Of a stretch of 43,837 nt of DNA, positions 42,415 to 43,837 are shown in pieces; the first letter of the stretch is position 1; the number at the start of each line of letters is the position of its first letter. Under the pieces are notes generated by a model that was not told where the DNA came from, did no database searches, and worked only from the letters and a program-made list of their open reading frames with translations. The translations under genes and the position numbers were made by a program. The DNA is from an uncultured Bacteroidales bacterium (GTDB lineage Bacteria; Bacteroidota; Bacteroidia; Bacteroidales; UBA932), in the NCBI GenBank assembly GCA_900319975.1, contig ONQP01000009.1, positions 1 to 43,837 on the forward strand, in the 5' to 3' direction.

Positions 42415-43377
42415 ATGCCTAAGCAGTATGTAGTCGGTATCGACATCGGAGGCCAGACCTCCAAGCTCGGCGTCGTGGACGCCCGCGGCGATGTCCTTTC
42501 CCAGACCGTGATCCGCACGGACACCTTCGGCCGCGATGCGGACGCCTATATCGCCGCGCTCGCCGAGGCCGTCAAGGCCTGCGTCGCGCAGGCGGACATG
42601 ACCATGGAGGACATCCGCGGCATCGGTGTGGGTGCGCCCAACGGCAATTATTATACGGGTGAGGTGGCTTTCGCCCCCAATCTCGCATGGGCGGCCGACC
42701 AGGCCGTCCCTCTGTCCAAGAAGCTCTCCGACGCCTGCGGCGTCCCCGTGTCCCTGACCAACGACGCCAATGCGGCAGCGGTGGGCGAGATGGCCTACGG
42801 CGCGGCGCGCGGCATGAAGAATTTCATCATGATCACCCTCGGCACCGGCGTCGGCAGCGGCATCGTCATCGACGGCAAGGTGGTGTACGGCCATGACGGC
42901 TTCGCCGGCGAACTCGGCCACGTCACCGTCGTCCGCCAGAACGGACGCGCCTGCGGCTGCGGCCGCCACGGCTGTCTCGAGGCCTACTGCTCCGCCATCG
43001 GCGTCGCCCGTACGGCCCGCGAGTGGCTGGACGCCACCGATGAACCCTCCTCCCTGCGCGACGTGGAGAACATCAGCTCCAAGGATATCTTCGACGCAGC
43101 CCGGACGGGGGATGCCCTCGCCATCCGCGTCTTCGAATACACCGGGACCATCCTCGGCCGCGCCTTCGCCGATTTCATCGCGTTCAGCGCCCCCGAGGCC
43201 ATCGTCCTGTTCGGCGGCCTCGCCCGCGCCAAGGAGTTCCTCTATGAGCCGATCGTCCGGGCGATGAACGAGAACGTCCTGAAGATCTGGAAGGACAAGG
43301 TCCAGGTGGTCTTCTCCCAGCTCAAGGAATCCGACGCAGCCATCCTCGGCGCTTCCGCCCTGGCCTGGGAACTGTGA
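42415..43377 (+). CDS. ROK-family sugar kinase (glucokinase-like)
   Basis: 320 aa. The ATP-binding DIGGQTSKLGVVD (residues 10-22) is followed by LTNDANAAAVGEMAYG with the catalytic Asp. GELGHVTV and the zinc-binding CGCGRHGCLEAYCS near residues 180-193 form the ROK signature. The enzyme phosphorylates a hexose with ATP, most often glucose in this family. The MFS transporter is directly upstream. The stop overlaps the following gene by 4 bp (GTGA). Confidence 0.92.
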   Translation: MPKQYVVGIDIGGQTSKLGVVDARGDVLSQTVIRTDTFGRDADAYIAALAEAVKACVAQADMTMEDIRGIGVGAPNGNYYTGEVAFAPNLAWAADQAVPLSKKLSDACGVPVSLTNDANAAAVGEMAYGAARGMKNFIMITLGTGVGSGIVIDGKVVYGHDGFAGELGHVTVVRQNGRACGCGRHGCLEAYCSAIGVARTAREWLDATDEPSSLRDVENISSKDIFDAARTGDALAIRVFEYTGTILGRAFADFIAFSAPEAIVLFGGLARAKEFLYEPIVRAMNENVLKIWKDKVQVVFSQLKESDAAILGASALAWEL

Positions 43378-43837
43378 TCCGGGACGCCTACAAGAGTATC
43401 GCATCGCGAGCCGGTGGCCTGTTCAAGGACAACGGCTCGCGGTTTATCGCCTGGGCCTATCCGGTCGAGACGGAGGAGGAGGTGAAGGAGATCGTCGCCG
43501 GGCTCAAAAAGGAGTACCACGACGCCCGCCACCACTGCTACGCCTACCGGCTGGGCTGGCTCGGCGACCGTTTCCGGGCCAATGACGACGGCGAGCCGTC
43601 GGGCTCCGCCGGGCGGCCGATCCTCGGCCAGATCGACGCGGCCGGCCTGAGCGACGTGCTCGTGGTGGTCGTCCGCTATTTCGGCGGCATCAAGCTGGGC
43701 ATCCCCGGCCTGATCCGGGCCTACAAGAGCTCGACCGCGGACGCCCTCTCGCAGGCGGAGGTCGTCGAAAAGATTGCCGGGAAGTCGTTCCGCCTCCGTT
43801 TCGGCTACCTGGCGATGAATCCGGTGATGAAAGTCCT
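43374..43837 (+). CDS. YigZ/IMPACT family protein (3' end missing)
   Basis: 154 codons are visible before the window ends. The GTG at 43374 overlaps the ROK stop and gives an N-terminus VIRDAYKSIASRAGGLFKDN. The UPF0029 signature is clear: DDGEPSGSAGRPILGQI near residues 70-86 and VVVRYFGGIKLG near 97-108. IMPACT proteins bind ribosome-associated or translation-control partners in eukaryotes; the bacterial role is not firmly known. The C-terminal DUF1949-type domain begins but is cut by the window edge. Confidence 0.88.
   Translation, partial: MIRDAYKSIASRAGGLFKDNGSRFIAWAYPVETEEEVKEIVAGLKKEYHDARHHCYAYRLGWLGDRFRANDDGEPSGSAGRPILGQIDAAGLSDVLVVVVRYFGGIKLGIPGLIRAYKSSTADALSQAEVVEKIAGKSFRLRFGYLAMNPVMKV

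Overview
The window reads as chromosomal core genome of a high-G+C member of the Bacteroidota, most likely order Bacteroidales. The evidence is the repeated -7 element TAnnTTTG in front of most transcription units, the Bacteroidetes-type gene order rseC-rnfBCDGEA, and several families typical of that phylum: the NfnAB pair, DUF486, a MerR/M23/zinc-ribbon cluster, tandem deoxynucleoside kinases, and an alpha-2-macroglobulin lipoprotein next to PbpC. Codons end strongly in G or C, so long antisense open frames are common and meaningless. The genus cannot be fixed from the sequence.

Layout. 1-746 (-): partial polyferredoxin-type membrane protein. 900-5953 (+): alaS, then one continuous frame that joins an LptF/LptG-type permease to a complete methionyl-tRNA formyltransferase. 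6061-9248 (+): two overlapping membrane-anchored M23 peptidases, a small MerR-like protein and a coiled-coil zinc-ribbon protein. 9254-16189 (+): dnaB running directly into rseC and a full Rnf complex. 16211-17221 (+): two paralogous small outer-membrane barrels, each with its own near-identical terminator. 17297-20517 (+): nfnA, nfnB and a YitT protein. 20556-22757 (-): tRNA-Arg(TCT), asnA and a YbhN-type flippase. 22800-24753 (+): PfkB kinase, an unrecognised small protein and a COG2426 membrane protein. 24754-27882 (-): an EamA transporter, an S41 protease and recO. 27942-31639 (+): uvrA and a short nucleoside kinase. 31679-36244 (-): alpha-2-macroglobulin, divergent from pbpC at 36270-38585 (+). 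38623-43837: a DUF486 protein, an MBL hydrolase (-), two deoxynucleoside kinases, an MFS sugar transporter, a ROK kinase and a partial YigZ/IMPACT protein.

How the genes work together. The clearest physiological unit is ferredoxin energetics. Rnf couples ferredoxin oxidation to NAD+ reduction and ion pumping, and NfnAB (transhydrogenase by electron bifurcation) lies about 1 kb downstream on the same strand. Envelope functions are also over-represented: M23 peptidases, PbpC plus alpha-2-macroglobulin, the LptF/G-like domain, small barrels and the S41 protease. Nucleotide salvage appears as two dNKs, a PfkB kinase and a nucleoside kinase. Sugar uptake and phosphorylation appear as MFS plus ROK.

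I see no phage, insertion sequence, CRISPR array, toxin-antitoxin or defence system, and no gene-free stretch over 300 bp. No wholly new system is evident. The observations most worth following are the LptFG-Fmt fusion, a set of apparently leaderless promoters, and Shine-Dalgarno-like boxes confined to the Rnf and Nfn genes that appear to have been built at the expense of codon preference.
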